Shown: positions 1 to 11,202 of the stretch, one piece after another
Position numbering within the stretch: the stretch's first letter is position 1
Layout of the letters: each line of letters opens with the position of its first letter
Assembly (NCBI GenBank): GCA_023014335.1
Contig: JAECYW010000006.1
Coordinates: 372,001-436,000 of the forward strand
From: Galerina marginata
Lineage: Eukaryota; Basidiomycota; Agaricomycetes; Agaricales; Galerinaceae
Reading direction: 5' to 3'
Length of the DNA: 64,000 nucleotides
Notes under the pieces: model-generated
Told to the model about the DNA's origin: nothing
Database searches by the model: none
What the model saw: only the letters and a program-made list of their open reading frames with translations
Program-made: the position numbers and the translations under genes

Positions 1-727
1 CAAGCAGACGGCTGATCTCGGCTGGTCAATCGGAGCTTGAATAGAGTATCATACCTTCGAAAAAGGAAAATGCGGCCAGCGGCATACAATCCATCTGCCA
101 ATTCTGACGCACCCAGTGAGGCGGTGTTGGGTTAGATAAAATTACAAAACCTACCCAGCTCGATATCGGTTTTATTGACACGATTCAATTTGGGATTATA
201 GCCATGACAAGGTATATAACTCTCACTGAATTTTAATACTCAATTTAAAAGAGACCAGCGCCTATATTTAAATGTCCTTATGGACTACATGATTCCATAG
301 TTTAAAATACTTTAAATGCCTGTTTATGGAAGCAGCAAGTAGAACACTACATACGCTCAACACGTACGATGCTGGCTACTTCCGGGCCGGTCCAAGATGC
401 GCACCTTTCCTGACATTGCAGACCAGTTCACATCTTCCACCGGCCCGGAAGCCGCCGTCAAGCTTGCTGCCTTGTCTTCAACCATTTGGGCAATCCTAGA
501 CGTGCCAAACCAAGGACTCATGCAGTTAGTAGATATGTATATATGAGTGACAGTCTGTCTTCTTTTTAGTAGAAAAGGGCGATTTTTTGTATTCAATAAT
601 AACCTCCTCGAGGAACAAGGCGCTTAACTGGCGTCAATGGCTGATGCCGCATCTTACCAGGGGTCATTTCCTAAGAATGCACAACTTTCTGGCACCGATT
701 GACCAGCCGAGATCAGCCGTCCGCTTG
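1..727. repeat. Fold-back (inverted-repeat) element, cut by window start
   Basis: Bases 1-33 and 695-727 are inverted copies of each other, with 32 of 33 positions matching by eye; the core GCTGATCTCGGCTGGTCAAT is shared. Just inside the arms the similarity stops. The left arm begins at base 1, so the true element may start outside the window. The interior is AT-rich and has no convincing gene. This fits a non-autonomous terminal-inverted-repeat element, but no target duplication can be checked. Confidence 0.6.
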
Positions 728-1145
728 GCAGATAAATTGAAGTGTTTTTTTCGGGGAAAGAGACACTCGGAGGTTTGAAATTTAATTGCCAAATCATTCA
801 GGGATCACCGAAATTTATTTTGGGAACATGAAATGGTATTGGGAAAGATCAAATGAGTTTTCGGGAAAGACAAAGACCTCAGGGGAATGGCCAATAATGT
901 TCTCGGAAATGATTAGTGTTTTTGGGAACACTATTTCTATTTTTTAGGGGTCGAGATATTGTCTTGGGAAATGCATGTAATTATTTGAGCAATAACATAG
1001 GTTGTACGGATTATACATAAAGCTTCGGGAAAAATACTTCCCCACTTACCCCGCCATAGGTTATTGCCTGCCAAATTTAGTCCAAAAAGTCCAAAAAGCG
1101 AAGATATAAAACCTAATTAGAGACACAAAACCCACAACCGAAGCA
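728..1145. other. AT-rich intergenic stretch, no gene seen
   Basis: No plausible coding frame. A loose motif of the type T(C/T)GGGAAA recurs at irregular spacing between about 770 and 1030, giving a weakly repetitive texture. The last 100 bases lie downstream of the F-box-like gene. Confidence 0.5.
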
Positions 1146-2454
1146 TTAGCCCGTGGTATTGCCCCAGGGTACCCCTATCAACCATGTGTCGGCCCATGAG
1201 ATGTTGCCCGGCGTTCGATACGCGAAAGGAATTTCGAAGTCGGAAGGAAGCTGGACGGGCAAACGGAGTGGTTGTTGGATCCCGTTCGTCGCTTCGAGGC
1301 GAATTCCCGTCAAAAGGTCCGTGTACTCAATGGTTCCAATCTGCAGCACGTTCTCGGGGACGCTAAATCGGAAGCTGATGCACGTAAGACGGCAGTGGGG
1401 TATACGTTTAGCAGCGGCTAGGAGGGTGGGAGTGATCAGGTCCAAAATCAGATATGGGGTGGAATGGTTGTCGAATTCGGGCTCGAAAACGATCTCCAAA
1501 GACCTCAGGGAAAGTGCTGCTGGGAGATTTCTCTGAAAGAACCATGGAACAGCTTCAACAGCGGTGCCCGGAACGTGGAGCGTGAGATGCTGGATCGACG
1601 AGATGTTGTCGTACAGCCGTATTTCATCATCGTTTTGATGGAAAGTCACTGACAGTGACATAATGAGTCAACCCGACGAAAAAGAAAAAGATGATAATGG
1701 ACTCACAGCGTAAAATAAGAGAGGGTAACCCGCAAGTTTTCTGCAACAATCGCAACGTCTCTGAATTAATCCCACTACTGGTAACAGATTCAACTCGGCT
1801 CCAGCCCGATCCACCTTTGGTCAGAACGAGATGAGCGTCAATCATCTTCTCGCGGTCATCGACTTCTTCCCAGTCGGCATTGGGGTAGAAGATGCGACAG
1901 GAGTTAAACTCCATGATTTGAATACTCGGGACATTGAATTCAAGGACATACTGAGGGATGACAGACCCGTTAAAAGAAATCGTCGTCGGCTGGGTGAAGT
2001 CGAGGAGCGAGCTGAACCAATGGTTCAGGGGGGTAGGACATAATGATTCATATCCAAAGACATGAATGGTGTGGACTCCAGTGAGCATCCGGTGGACGAG
2101 TCGAATCAAATCCTGGAAGCTGCATCGATGCCATGTGTCCAGCACAACGGTGAGTTCCCGGACAAATTCGAAGCCCCAAGGAGGGCTGTTGTTGTGCTGA
2201 GCAGCGAACTCGAGTACGCGGCTTCTCCATATGTCGGAGTTCCCTCCCGTGATGTCTAATCGACGATACCGAACCTTATAGACTGACCGGGCAAACGCCC
2301 TGCAGGCTTGGGCCATTTCTCCGAGAGCTGCATCGCCCGATAAGTGCTGAGCAATGTCGTCGCTCAAGTCAGAGAGGACACCCCAATGGAGGACAGACGA
2401 TGAAAGAGAGGGGGCGGACGTGAACGAGGAGGAAGCAAGAGAGCGCGCGGACAT
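1146..2454 (-). CDS. F-box-like / LRR-like protein, two exons
   Basis: Two minus-strand frames join through a 58-bp intron (1649-1706; donor GTGAGT, acceptor CTGTCAG), giving 416 aa from the ATG at 2454 to the TAA at 1146. The phase is kept across the junction. The N-terminus (residues about 25-65) has a degenerate F-box: LSDLSDDIAQHLSGD, followed by the pattern of a conserved R/Y-rich helix. The rest alternates short strands and leucines like the divergent LRR region of the many basidiomycete F-box proteins. Such proteins are substrate adaptors of SCF ubiquitin ligases; that role is inferred from the family. No frameshift is seen. The function of this member is unknown. Confidence 0.7.
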
Positions 2455-2989
2455 TGTTCAACGATGTTCGGAATCAAGAGAGGCGAATAAGTTTTGCGTT
2501 GATTTTATAGCTTTTCTGCTGTCAGTTAAAGTGTTGAAATACACGTAAAGTTGACGTGTTTAAATACCGGTGCAAGATCTTATGTAACAGATCTCAATGT
2601 TCCGAGCTTAAATATTAGCACCGTCAATATCCTCGTTTTCATGACCTGTAATTGGAAGAGCGCTGTGGTACTTACCCTTCTGATTTAAATAATGAGCGGT
2701 TTCAGAGGCATTAATTGACGAAGTGGTAATTTCTTCGGTCTAAATCAAGATCAACTTTATCACCATGATGGACGTCGACCTTCTCCTAGCGCCAGTTTGA
2801 CTGCTCAATTAAATATATTCGGTAGATGAAATTTCCGACTGAACATGGAGAGAAGTCTATGAAGACTCTCACTAGAATCTCCAAGAATGACATGATTATA
2901 GTGTAGCTTGGTGGATAAATTGGTTCGGATCCGTACCTGTGGCTAAATAGGAGGCGAGCCAGAAGAAAAGTTTGGACAATCCAATATTC
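2455..2989. other. Intergenic, no gene seen
   Basis: Upstream side of the F-box-like gene. AT-rich with scattered stops in all frames. No repeat or RNA gene was recognised. Confidence 0.4.
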
Positions 2990-3813
2990 ATGGACGGAAG
3001 ACGCATAAATTCTGTATTCTTGCAATATCTAAGGATGAAGTCAAAAACTGCGGATTTACCAGATATAAAGCATATGTTGGACCCACTTCCATGAATCGAA
3101 ATTGACGGCGAGGAAGGAGTTCGAGTTTCATTTGGCTGACATCAATGACAAAGTACTCCAGTCTACACCTGAGGGCCAAAACAACAACCAGTCCGGCAAT
3201 GGCTCCTCAAAGAAGCGTAAATTCTCAGAAGACGTTGAAAAGGATAGTGAAATTGACCCAGACAACGCCGATGTTGTGATTGATGATGAACGGACATCTC
3301 GGAAAAAGGCAAAAATGAGCCAGAAGAGAAAAATTCCGAAAAAGGAACCAAAGGACGACGACGACGATATGGAACTTGACGGTGATGGCAATGACGACGC
3401 ACAATCCGGACGGATGCGACCCAAAAGAATCAAAGAACTTGCTGGAAAGGTCAAAGCTAAGGAACGAGAGTTTGCGAAGCCAAGGAAGGGTAAGAAGGAG
3501 GAGGGTTCTTCGAAGGTGGTAGAACAACATCAAGTGATCGCGACCCATGAGGAAGAGTCGTCTATCCTTGGCTTGAGTGCGAAAGAATTCGAAGAGATTA
3601 CTGGTGAGTTTTTTGGATAAATAAATGCTTTCCATTCACTCACTTTGTACTATAGAGGAGGGAAGGGCGCAGCTTACCGACTTTGTCAGGACAGGAGATC
3701 TGGACAAGCTGAACCCATCGATCCGCAGGTTGGCTAGGCGGTATCAAGGATTTCTTCCGGAGTCCAGTTTCCAAAATGAACACCTCGCTTTCTCAATGCA
3801 TTATACGGTGTAG
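2990..3813 (+). pseudogene. Charged nuclear-type protein remnant, probable frameshift near its start
   Basis: An ATG at 2990 opens 33 codons ending ...DIKHMLDPLP then stop. One base out of phase, a second frame starts at about 3065 (HESKLTARKEFEFHLADIN...) and has no ATG of its own. I read this as one gene with a single-base frameshift near 3090. It runs to a clean 52-bp intron at 3604-3655 (donor GTGAGT, acceptor CTATAG), then ends at 3813. The protein is rich in Lys, Glu and Asp with several basic clusters (SKKRKF, RKKAKM, KKEPK) and a short C-terminal conserved-looking part (LGLSAKEFEEI; DLDKLNPSIRRLARRYQG). No domain recognised. It could instead be an intact gene with an unseen 5' exon. 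Confidence 0.45.
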
Positions 3814-4423
3814 TAGTGAGCTCTGGGCCGAGCTGCCCGAGCCTCGATTAGATTAGATAGTGATCCCATCAGTAGCACAGCCTGTCTGCATGTAGACGGA
3901 TCCAAGCAATACACGAAAAATCGGTCATTTCAAGGGCTTTCGGAAGTAAATCTGTGCGTTCCTGGGCCAAAGGTTTTTCCCTCTAAATGTCGGCCAAAGT
4001 ATGATCTGTTATAGACATCCCTTGGAATGGCGAAGCTGCCGGATCAAGACCTATCAACCCATTTTCTTCAGATTTTCTCAGGCCATTCCCCGCGCATTCC
4101 GAATTAATTCACATTTGCGCAAAAATTTCGCCCAGAAAGTGATGTGATCAGCTTAAATATTGATTTTCCATAAATTTGTCCAATTATGAGGAGGGCAAAC
4201 AGAAACAAATAAGATTTGATTTGGCATTGCGCCTCCCCACCATCATCGATCAATTTTGATCAAGAGATTGTGATCTCGGTGTTGTTTCGAAAACTTTCCT
4301 TTCTTAAAGCCACTACACTCTTCTCCATTTCCTCAGATTATCTACTGGACTATTTATGAATTATATCTGTGTAAAGTTTAGTAAGTTCCACTAATTACTG
4401 CATCATAAATGCTCGAAAAAAAA
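3814..4423. other. Intergenic, no gene seen
   Basis: Lies between two convergent units. AT-rich, no open frame of note, no repeat recognised. The end of the transposable element to the right probably falls here, but I could not find its terminal inverted repeat. Confidence 0.4.
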
Positions 4424-6948
4424 TCAATCCTCCACCAACTTGGCCTCTCGAAGATCATTCATCAAAGACGCAGGCAATATACGATGACCACGGTATTTCT
4501 TGGATGCCCAGGCTGCCTGTTTTCCATTCAACTTCTTATGGTATGCATCCATAAACTTCTGCGAGCGTCGAGCATATCTAAGACACGGTTTTGTTTAGAT
4601 TCACGAACCTCGGACTCCGAGTGGGTAAATTGACACGCACCGCCGCATTGTCGCCAGTGGGACTGACTCGAGCGCAGACGAAAGGTTTTTCTCAAGGTCT
4701 TCTTCTTTCGTCGATGCCGGGTACTGACGGTACACCCTCTTAGAATGGCCCCAGCACTGCTCGATGAAATTGAGCTCGCAATGAAACTTCGGCAAGAAGA
4801 TCACCTCGAATCCTCGAGCTTTGCAGATCGTTTCCAGCCTCGATTCTTGGTTCACAAAGTCTGGTTGGTTGTACAGGACTCGCCGCTGACAGCAATCCGT
4901 GGCGTTTGGGGCGCATTGAAATTTTTCGCACTGAGCTTTCAGCTTTGCTTCCTTGGTGAGTCCGCGTTCCTGTAAAATCCGTGTCATGCCTTTCAACACA
5001 CCCTTCTCATCATAAAAGCTGTGAGGCGAGCCATCGGCAAATGTTCCGGGTCCCACCTGGATAGTGCGCTTCTGCAGTTTTCCATCTGGGTAATACTGTA
5101 TCTTTCCATCAACGACGACATTAACCTCAATACCAAACTTTTGGGATGGGTTTTTGGTCATGTTCCGTGCTGAAATCGCCGTGTCAGGTCGCTTGAGGTG
5201 AGTCGTCGCATTGTCAAAGACGAAGATAGTACTTTGTAACAATGCTTATCGCATTTTCTGTTTGTTCGATGATATTTTCATTCGTGAAATAGCCCTCTCG
5301 ATTCTTCCCAGCTTTGAAGAGAACGCGAGCCGTCTCTTTTCCGTCAGGTGAGCAAAGCCAGCCATAGTCCGCAGAAACAAAACCAGCAACCATTAATGAT
5401 GCCCCTTCTCCTTTAGCCCGAGGAACAGCCTTTTCAGAGATGTGACACCGCCGTTTCTTTCGGCGGTCGTTCGCATAAAACATGGACTCGTCGTGAAACC
5501 ATACAACAACCCTTCGAAGATGGGGGCTTGCTGGATTTGCGGAGTTGTCCTCGTTTTTGCCATTAAGTGTCCAGATCCGGAGGCGCGGTTCCATTGCCAA
5601 TTCCTTCCAACGAGGCAGGAAGACCTCTTGACGGTATTTGACAACATCTGCTCGTTCATGACCATCGACGTACTGCCCTGTCGGGGCAAGTGTCCACCGA
5701 TAGCCCAGCCTGTGCAGCCAGTTTCTTGCAGTCCGTTCAGTTATTGGCCTCTTCATTCCATAGCGTTTACGAACGTCCCGACGGGCCATGTAGCGCGAAA
5801 TATCCTGTGCACTGATGTATACCCCAATTCCTTGAAGGTGGGTGATGACCTCTTGCTTCAAATCTTCATCGTCGATACGTGATTTGTTCCAGGTACCATA
5901 GATATTGAAAGGGACATTTTTCTCCTCCTCAATAAAGGCTGCTGTCCATTCTCGAAGTCGTCGTGAATACCATGGGCCTTTTTCCAAAGCCGTCGCAGTT
6001 TCGAGGGAAGATGAAGTCCATTGGTTGTATGTTCGCGACTGTGGGTTGATATATGTCCAGAGAAATCGTTTCATATCCTCAAGCCGACCTCGAAGAAGCA
6101 AGTCAATCTTTGGGTCTTTGTATCCGGTGCCTGTGTTCCTCGGTGGCTTCAGTATTGGCTTGATTCGCTCATATGCAACCTTTGCCGCTGCGATTGTTGG
6201 AGGTCGCCATCGTGTGTTCCCATTCAAATGTTCATGTCCGTTGTGCTCGTCCTCGTTATCACTGTCTTCGTTTTCAGAGTGGTCGCCATCGAGTTCAGTA
6301 GTATTTCTAGACATTTCTTCAGCCTCCGTAATTTCGACCAGATCCGCAGACTCGGACTCGTCCTCGTCTTCTTCATCTGGAGCATCTTCAACTGTGGCTC
6401 GCAAATGCCTCTGTGATTTCTCTGTCAGGCTTGCATCAAGATCCGGGGTTTGAAGGTCTACTGCACAGGCAGTTAGGTCCGTTGTGTCTGTAACTGGCCG
6501 TGCATCCGCCCAGTTGCTGGACCCAGTATCAACAGTCGGAGCCGAAGGAGGCAGAACCTCAGTGTCCATCATAGCATCTTGGGCAGGTCTATTGACGAAG
6601 AAATTTGATGCTAATGCCCAGATTGTTCTTGGAGAACGAGCAGGAGACGGAGACATAATGACTGGCTTTTTCACCGGTGTATTTGTTCGTGATCGTCGAA
6701 AGACAGAGGTAAATGTTTCACAAAAGGATGCAGCCTTGGACCTAATGGACCTAACATCTTGAGAGTGTGATTCTATGTCCTGTAAATCTGTCGGCAATGC
6801 TTGGAGGTCCCGTTCTATTGAAGAAACGTACATTTTCCTTCTCAGATCTGTCGTCGGAAGAGTCCAAAGAGGTTTTCTTCTTCTTCTTTGTGGTCCAATT
6901 GGGCAAGTTTTGCATGTACGCCAGCTTCCTCTTCTTTGCTGGCGCCAT
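4424..6948 (-). pseudogene. Basidiomycete DDE-type transposase, broken in the catalytic core
   Basis: A minus-strand transposase of the DDE endonuclease type common in mushroom genomes. It reads from MAPAKKRKLAYMQN (ATG 6948) through an acidic linker, a helix-turn-helix-like region (ITERTARNWLHRLGYRW) and the core. The first catalytic Asp lies in VVVWFHDESMFYANDRRKKRR and the second in FVFDNATTH. The third residue of the triad, an E, lies in FHCELNFIEQCWG. Breaks: the N-terminal frame and the main frame differ by one base near 6833. Just before FVFDNATTH (about 5225) the frame shifts, with several residues missing, so the second catalytic Asp is out of frame. A normal-looking 63-bp intron (4578-4640) separates MRR from YARRSQKFMDAYHKK, and the stop is at 4424. 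It is a dead copy. Confidence 0.8.
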
Positions 6949-7440
6949 AGAGACTGTAAAAGTTTTTTTTCTTCGGAGCTTCACTATTCTCGACGCGCCC
7001 TGCAATACAGCCTCTCCTAATTACATCACGTGTGCGTAAAGTTTCTTGTCCTTGATACCACTTGTAAATCAATCAACAACTGCCACCATCTGATTTTCGA
7101 GAATATTTTCCCAACGAAAATTCCGAAATCCAGATTCAAAATTTTCGTTGGCAGCAGATTTAAAAAATGTGGCTTGGTACATTGTTAATAGATTTTCTAA
7201 GTCTTTTGTCACTCAAAATCACGCTGGGTCATGTGATACAAGATGACTATGGATTTCCTCTACCTTAAGTCCCTCCGTCTCTCCTCCCACCACTACATTT
7301 GTAGGTGCTTGACGCCTACACAGGATTACTTCAACGGACTTCCCTTCCAACGTAGGTGCCTCGCGCCTACGTTTGGACCTCACCAGTCGCCGCCTGCGCT
7401 ATCAATTCCTCCCTTCGACGCAATTTCGTACTGGGGCTCG
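6949..7440. other. Intergenic; start of hairpin-rich zone
   Basis: No gene. Contains the first two GC-rich mini-hairpins (7300-7320 and 7351-7371). The upstream part of the transposon at 4424-6948 should end here, but its terminus was not found. Confidence 0.4.
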
Positions 7441-8567
7441 TCGAACGTCACGATGGTGAGCTTTCACCCTTCGTCCATGAATTTTCACCCTTAATAATTC
7501 TAGGTTGGCCAATTAATTGCCGTGCCAGCATGTTTGGGGATCGTAGAACGACCATCTCGTAAGTATTCTCAACACTGTTCATTCTATATCTACGATCTAA
7601 ACAGTCTTGTTATCCTATTAGTATAACTACCTCGGTAATCAAAGCTATGGGCTCGAATATCGTCATCCTGGTGAGTCTTCTCTTATCCTCGAAATCTGAG
7701 AAGCTAACGCCCTTCAAGTAAAGACTCGATGCTCTGACGATCCACGATCGTCCGATTCTTGGAGTCGGCGCAGCCATCGGTGTAGTCAATACTGTTGCTT
7801 TTGGTAAGTTATTCCATTCAGTTTTCTCGATGATTTACACGTTCTGACATGTGATAAATAGGCTTTACGAATTCGGCATCCTGACGCTCGTCACTTTGTT
7901 CTGTTTTTTCTACGCTTACAAGTACTGACTCTGCGCGGTAAATAGACCCGATTTTGAGTATAAAACCCGCTAGGTCGTATTATTTACATCTTCTGGTCAA
8001 GCCACGTTTATAAACACTGTCTGATAGGCTTGATACCCCGGACGTTCCTCGTGCGACCGCTTCTGAGAAACGATTGCTCCTCCAAACGCAGAACTGGCCC
8101 TCCACGCGACGTTCGTCAGCTCCTGCTCTTTTATTCTGCGCGGCTATGCATCAAGTACGTTTATGTTGGTAAGTCGTACCATATTATTATTCTCTTGACA
8201 ACCTACTAGGACTAACGTAGCGTCTTAGATTTGATTTATGGACGCTCTTCGTGTGTCATGTCTTTTACCGACTGAACATGACACGTTCTTATCCACTTCT
8301 TTATGGAAGTAGCCGTCGTTACCCCCCTTCCTCCCGGTACATCCGTAAGTTTAAACTTGTTTCAATCTATAGAGAACGTGCTGACGTTAAACCATTAGAA
8401 AAACCTCCTCATCCCGACGTTCCAAGATCGTCAACTCCCCAACCTCTCCACTTCCCACCTGGCGGCTTCAAACCGAACGCCCGCGTAGGTGCTTGACACC
8501 GACATTGGAGCCAGAAACCTATTCGGCGATACGGCCTCTATTCGAACGTAGGTGCTTCGCGCCTACG
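7300..8567. repeat. Family of mini-palindromes with stem GTAGGTGC / GCGCCTAC
   Basis: Short hairpins with 8-9 bp stems and 3-base loops: 7300-7320, 7351-7371 and 8547-8567, plus a degenerate copy near 8485-8510. The two best copies read CGTAGGTGC, a CTC or TTC loop, then GCGCCTACG. Related but diverged forms occur near 9010 and 9460. Their recurrence in one region suggests mobile or recombination-prone mini-elements. Confidence 0.6.
7441..7990 (+). pseudogene. Decayed multi-exon membrane-protein-like gene, copy A
   Basis: Fragments of exons separated by intron-like GT..AG stretches: GSNIVIL before GTGAGT near 7673, then a hydrophobic segment HDRPILGVGAAIGVVNTVAF ending before GTAAGT at about 7804, then a segment of strong Phe/Tyr content. 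The pattern (short hydrophobic exons, the LWGSKIVIL-like motif in copy B) resembles the fungal seven-helix DUF6533-type membrane proteins; I am not sure of the family. A diverged copy lies inverted at 31320-32010. No start or complete frame remains. Confidence 0.4.
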
Positions 8568-8714
8568 TTTGAGCCATTGAAGACTCTTTCTGGGCGAGAC
8601 TGTTACCAGATCGGGCATCGCGCATTTCAAAGCGAAATACTCACATGTCTTTGTATTCTCAGAACTTATGCGGCCGCATTCGAAGCTGAGTCATTTTCTT
8701 CGCTATCTTATCGT

Positions 8715-9120
8715 TTATGACTGACCTTCGTCGAGCGTCAGGCTATTTAACGACTGACTATCGAGCTTTTAACCCCTCAACTATTCAAGTTGTTTTTTTC
8801 ATTCCCCGTCTATTATTTCGTCAGTCGAACTTTGTGTTCTTCCAAGTTAATCCCTTTGCGTTAACGCCCTGTTTTCCTTCTACCTCCTTTCCATCCAAGC
8901 TGCTCCTGGACGAATTGAGTTTCGATGTGCATTTTACCTCGGGCAGAAATGGGTCTTGTTGATCAGGATTTTCTCTCATGGTTTTGGCATTATGGTCACT
9001 CTAACGTCCAAGTAGGCGCCTGATTGACTGTTCCCAGCTCGTCCCGAACCGCCAACCATCTGGCAATTCATACCACTGTGAGGGTTCCCCTATGTCTATG
9101 CCCGAAAACCCCAATATTAC
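8715..9120 (+). repeat. Dispersed repeat, copy A (other copy at 55675)
   Basis: Begins with a palindrome (CTTCGTCGAGCGTCAGG region) followed by CCCCTCAACTATTCAA and, further on, GCTCCTGGACGAATTG. The same blocks occur in the same order and orientation at 55675-56010, with patchy similarity between them. No coding frame is shared by the two copies, so this is a non-coding or decayed repeat. Confidence 0.65.
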
Positions 9121-9580
9121 GTCCGGTATCAAACCGCATGGTTCGTAAATTCTTATTTCGCTGGAAACTCAAAACTGCACCCAACATGCAGCAGTTATAT
9201 GGGAATCATCCTAAATAGCTTGATGTAAAGTAGATGTGCAGCAATATCGTACACATCATTTGAAATAGTTTGATACCATGCAAGGGTGTGCGACAAATAT
9301 ATTTAAAAGGCTGAACTGGCGAAATATCACGCCACATTTGGACACATTTGAACATGATTACGTAAACACGAGGACAAGCTTACGCCCCGTCGCTACGCGC
9401 CGGGGTTCGCTTCGCTCACCCGGCTCTGCGCTACGGGTCTCCAGCTTGCCGGGGCTGCGCTGCTCTGTCGGCGCTTCGCGCCTCCATAGTGAATTAATTT
9501 TTTTAACACTGGAGTGATTGAGTCAGTGCTTTGCGCCTCCATAATGGATTTAAATTCTAATACGTTGAATTTGAGTAGAC
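9121..9580. other. GC-rich patch in AT-rich sequence, no gene
   Basis: Between about 9380 and 9490 the base composition jumps and many short CGCTTCGCTC-type self-complementary words occur. The flanks are AT-rich. No coding potential seen. Confidence 0.4.
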
Positions 9581-9648
9581 AAAAAAATGCAAGACAGAAG
9601 CAGGCAGTCTCGCTTCGCTCGCCTACCTGCTTCTGCCTTGCATTTTTT
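9581..9648. repeat. Perfect-type hairpin 1
   Basis: Left arm A-run, TGCAAGACAGAAGCAGG; right arm CCTGCTTCTGCCTTGC then T-run. One base is unpaired in the arm. The loop holds GTCTCGCTTCGCTCGCC. Related in sequence to hairpin 2 just downstream. Confidence 0.75.
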
Positions 9649-9695
9649 CTATTTCTTATACTTAGGTAGAAACACAGAATAAAATTTTAGTCAAC

Positions 9696-9741
9696 AAAAA
9701 AATGAGAGGCAGAAGCTACCTGCTTCTGCCTCTCATTTTTT
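9696..9741. repeat. Perfect-type hairpin 2
   Basis: The arms 9697-9715 and 9723-9741 are perfectly complementary over 19 bp (core ATGAGAGGCAGAAG), with a 7-base loop. The AGGCAGAAG core is shared with hairpin 1, so both belong to one small fold-back family. Confidence 0.8.
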
Positions 9742-9899
9742 CGTATTTATGTTCAGTTCACTAATTTAAATGTATCCATGCTTTTAATAAATGTATATCA
9801 TTCTACTTAAAAACATTAATCTAATACATTAATATATAACTAAAGTAGGATGGGTGAGCAGAGAGCAGTGGTTGTGGTTGGACAAAGCGGCAGTCCCAA

Positions 9900-10950
9900 T
9901 GCTCAGTATCATTCCCTACACTGATATGGTAGGTTCTGCACTGACGTGGTGGGGTGGTGGCCTACGCAACAGGTGCTGTGCTCGCGTTGTCGTTTGCCTC
10001 CTCGTACCCCCGACACCTGCACGGTGGGTTTCTCGCTGATGTGGGGGGTACTGGGCACAACGGCGGTCGTCGCTGACGGAGGGGGTGCGACGTGCTGTCT
10101 CCTCGTCTCCTCTTAACTACCCCACACCTTGCGGTGAGTTCCCGTTGACATGGGGGTACTGGACGCGCAACGATCATCGTCGCAAATTGTGGGTATGGTG
10201 TCGAGGCGTGGACTGGAGCTATATACCCACACCGACACGGTTGATTTCCGTGTCGATGTCGGGTGTGCGTCGTCTCGTCGCCTCCTCGTACCCCCACACC
10301 TACGTGGTCGACTCCTCGTTGATGTGGGGGTACGCAGATGGTGGGTTAGGCGCTGAACAGTGGTGGGGTGTGGGTTCGCTGTACGACAGCAGTTATTTTT
10401 ATTACTTGCCTGGTGATCGCCCTCCCCCCCTCCCGAAATCCCTCGTTGGAGGGGAGGGGCACGACGTGTCGGGCGTATTTACCCCCTCGTCGCGTGTTCT
10501 TGCTGTGAGGTGGCGGTGAATGTGGGTCCTAAGGAGCTGGCCGGCGCTGTAATAGGGACGGTAGTTAGTTGCACGGCGGGCGTCGTATTGGCAACATACC
10601 TGGGTGTAGTTGTCGTGAGCTGGAGTCAGAGCGGGGCGCGGCGGAGTGCCGAGGCGCTGGACGGTGCTGCGATGTCGGTTAGTTGCACAGTGGGGGTCGT
10701 TTTCTCGACGTACCTGGGTGTGGTTATCGTGATGTGGCTCCAGAACGGAGGTAACACGGAGTGCCGAAGCACTGATACCGTGCTGCGAGGTGGGTGGTGG
10801 CGGTCGTTTTCGTGGCTCACCTGGTTAGTGTGTGGGTTAGCTGCGCCGCGGCGGTCATTTTCGTTGCGTACCTGGTGATTTCCCCACCCGAAATCCTTCA
10901 TTTCATCTTATTTCCGGCCCACATCCTTGTTGGAGGGGAGGGGCTCTCGG
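9900..10950. repeat. Degenerate GT/GC-rich tandem repeats
   Basis: Units recur with a core of CCCC(A/G)CACCT...GTTGATGTGGGGG near 10010, 10120 and 10290. A second type (GTTAGTTGCACRGYGGG...CTGGGTGTRGTT) occurs at 10564 and 10677, about 113 bp apart. The block TTGGAGGGGAGGGGC occurs at 10446 and 10929. Long open frames here are by-products of the biased composition. No gene is supported. Confidence 0.6.
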
Positions 10951-11202
10951 AATGGTGCCGGGCTTCGTTTGGGCGATGTTGGCTAAGGGGAATGGGCGGG
11001 ACGGATGTGTGGAGAGGGTGGTGGTTGAGATGAAAGAAATTACCCGATGCGGCGTGGTTGGAGACCGTCGGATGACCGGAATTCAAAGTTACCGATATTA
11101 CCGACACTCTAAAGAGGGGAGGGTTTGCTTAGTCACTATTTGTCAGCATTAGTCATCATTGTCTCATTATATTATAGATCACAGCAAATCAATCTAAATG
11201 AC

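Noticed and set aside
3128..3635. Minus-strand frames opposite the charged protein
   Set aside because: They are mirror images of the Lys/Glu-rich plus-strand frame and give Ser/Phe/Leu-rich nonsense.
9360..9500. Mitochondrial DNA insertion, suggested by GC hairpins
   Set aside because: No mitochondrial gene or coding frame was seen nearby; similar hairpins occur across the nuclear-type sequence.
9850..10900. Several plus-strand frames of 60-140 codons
   Set aside because: They lie in GT/GC-rich degenerate repeats, overlap in different frames and look like no protein.
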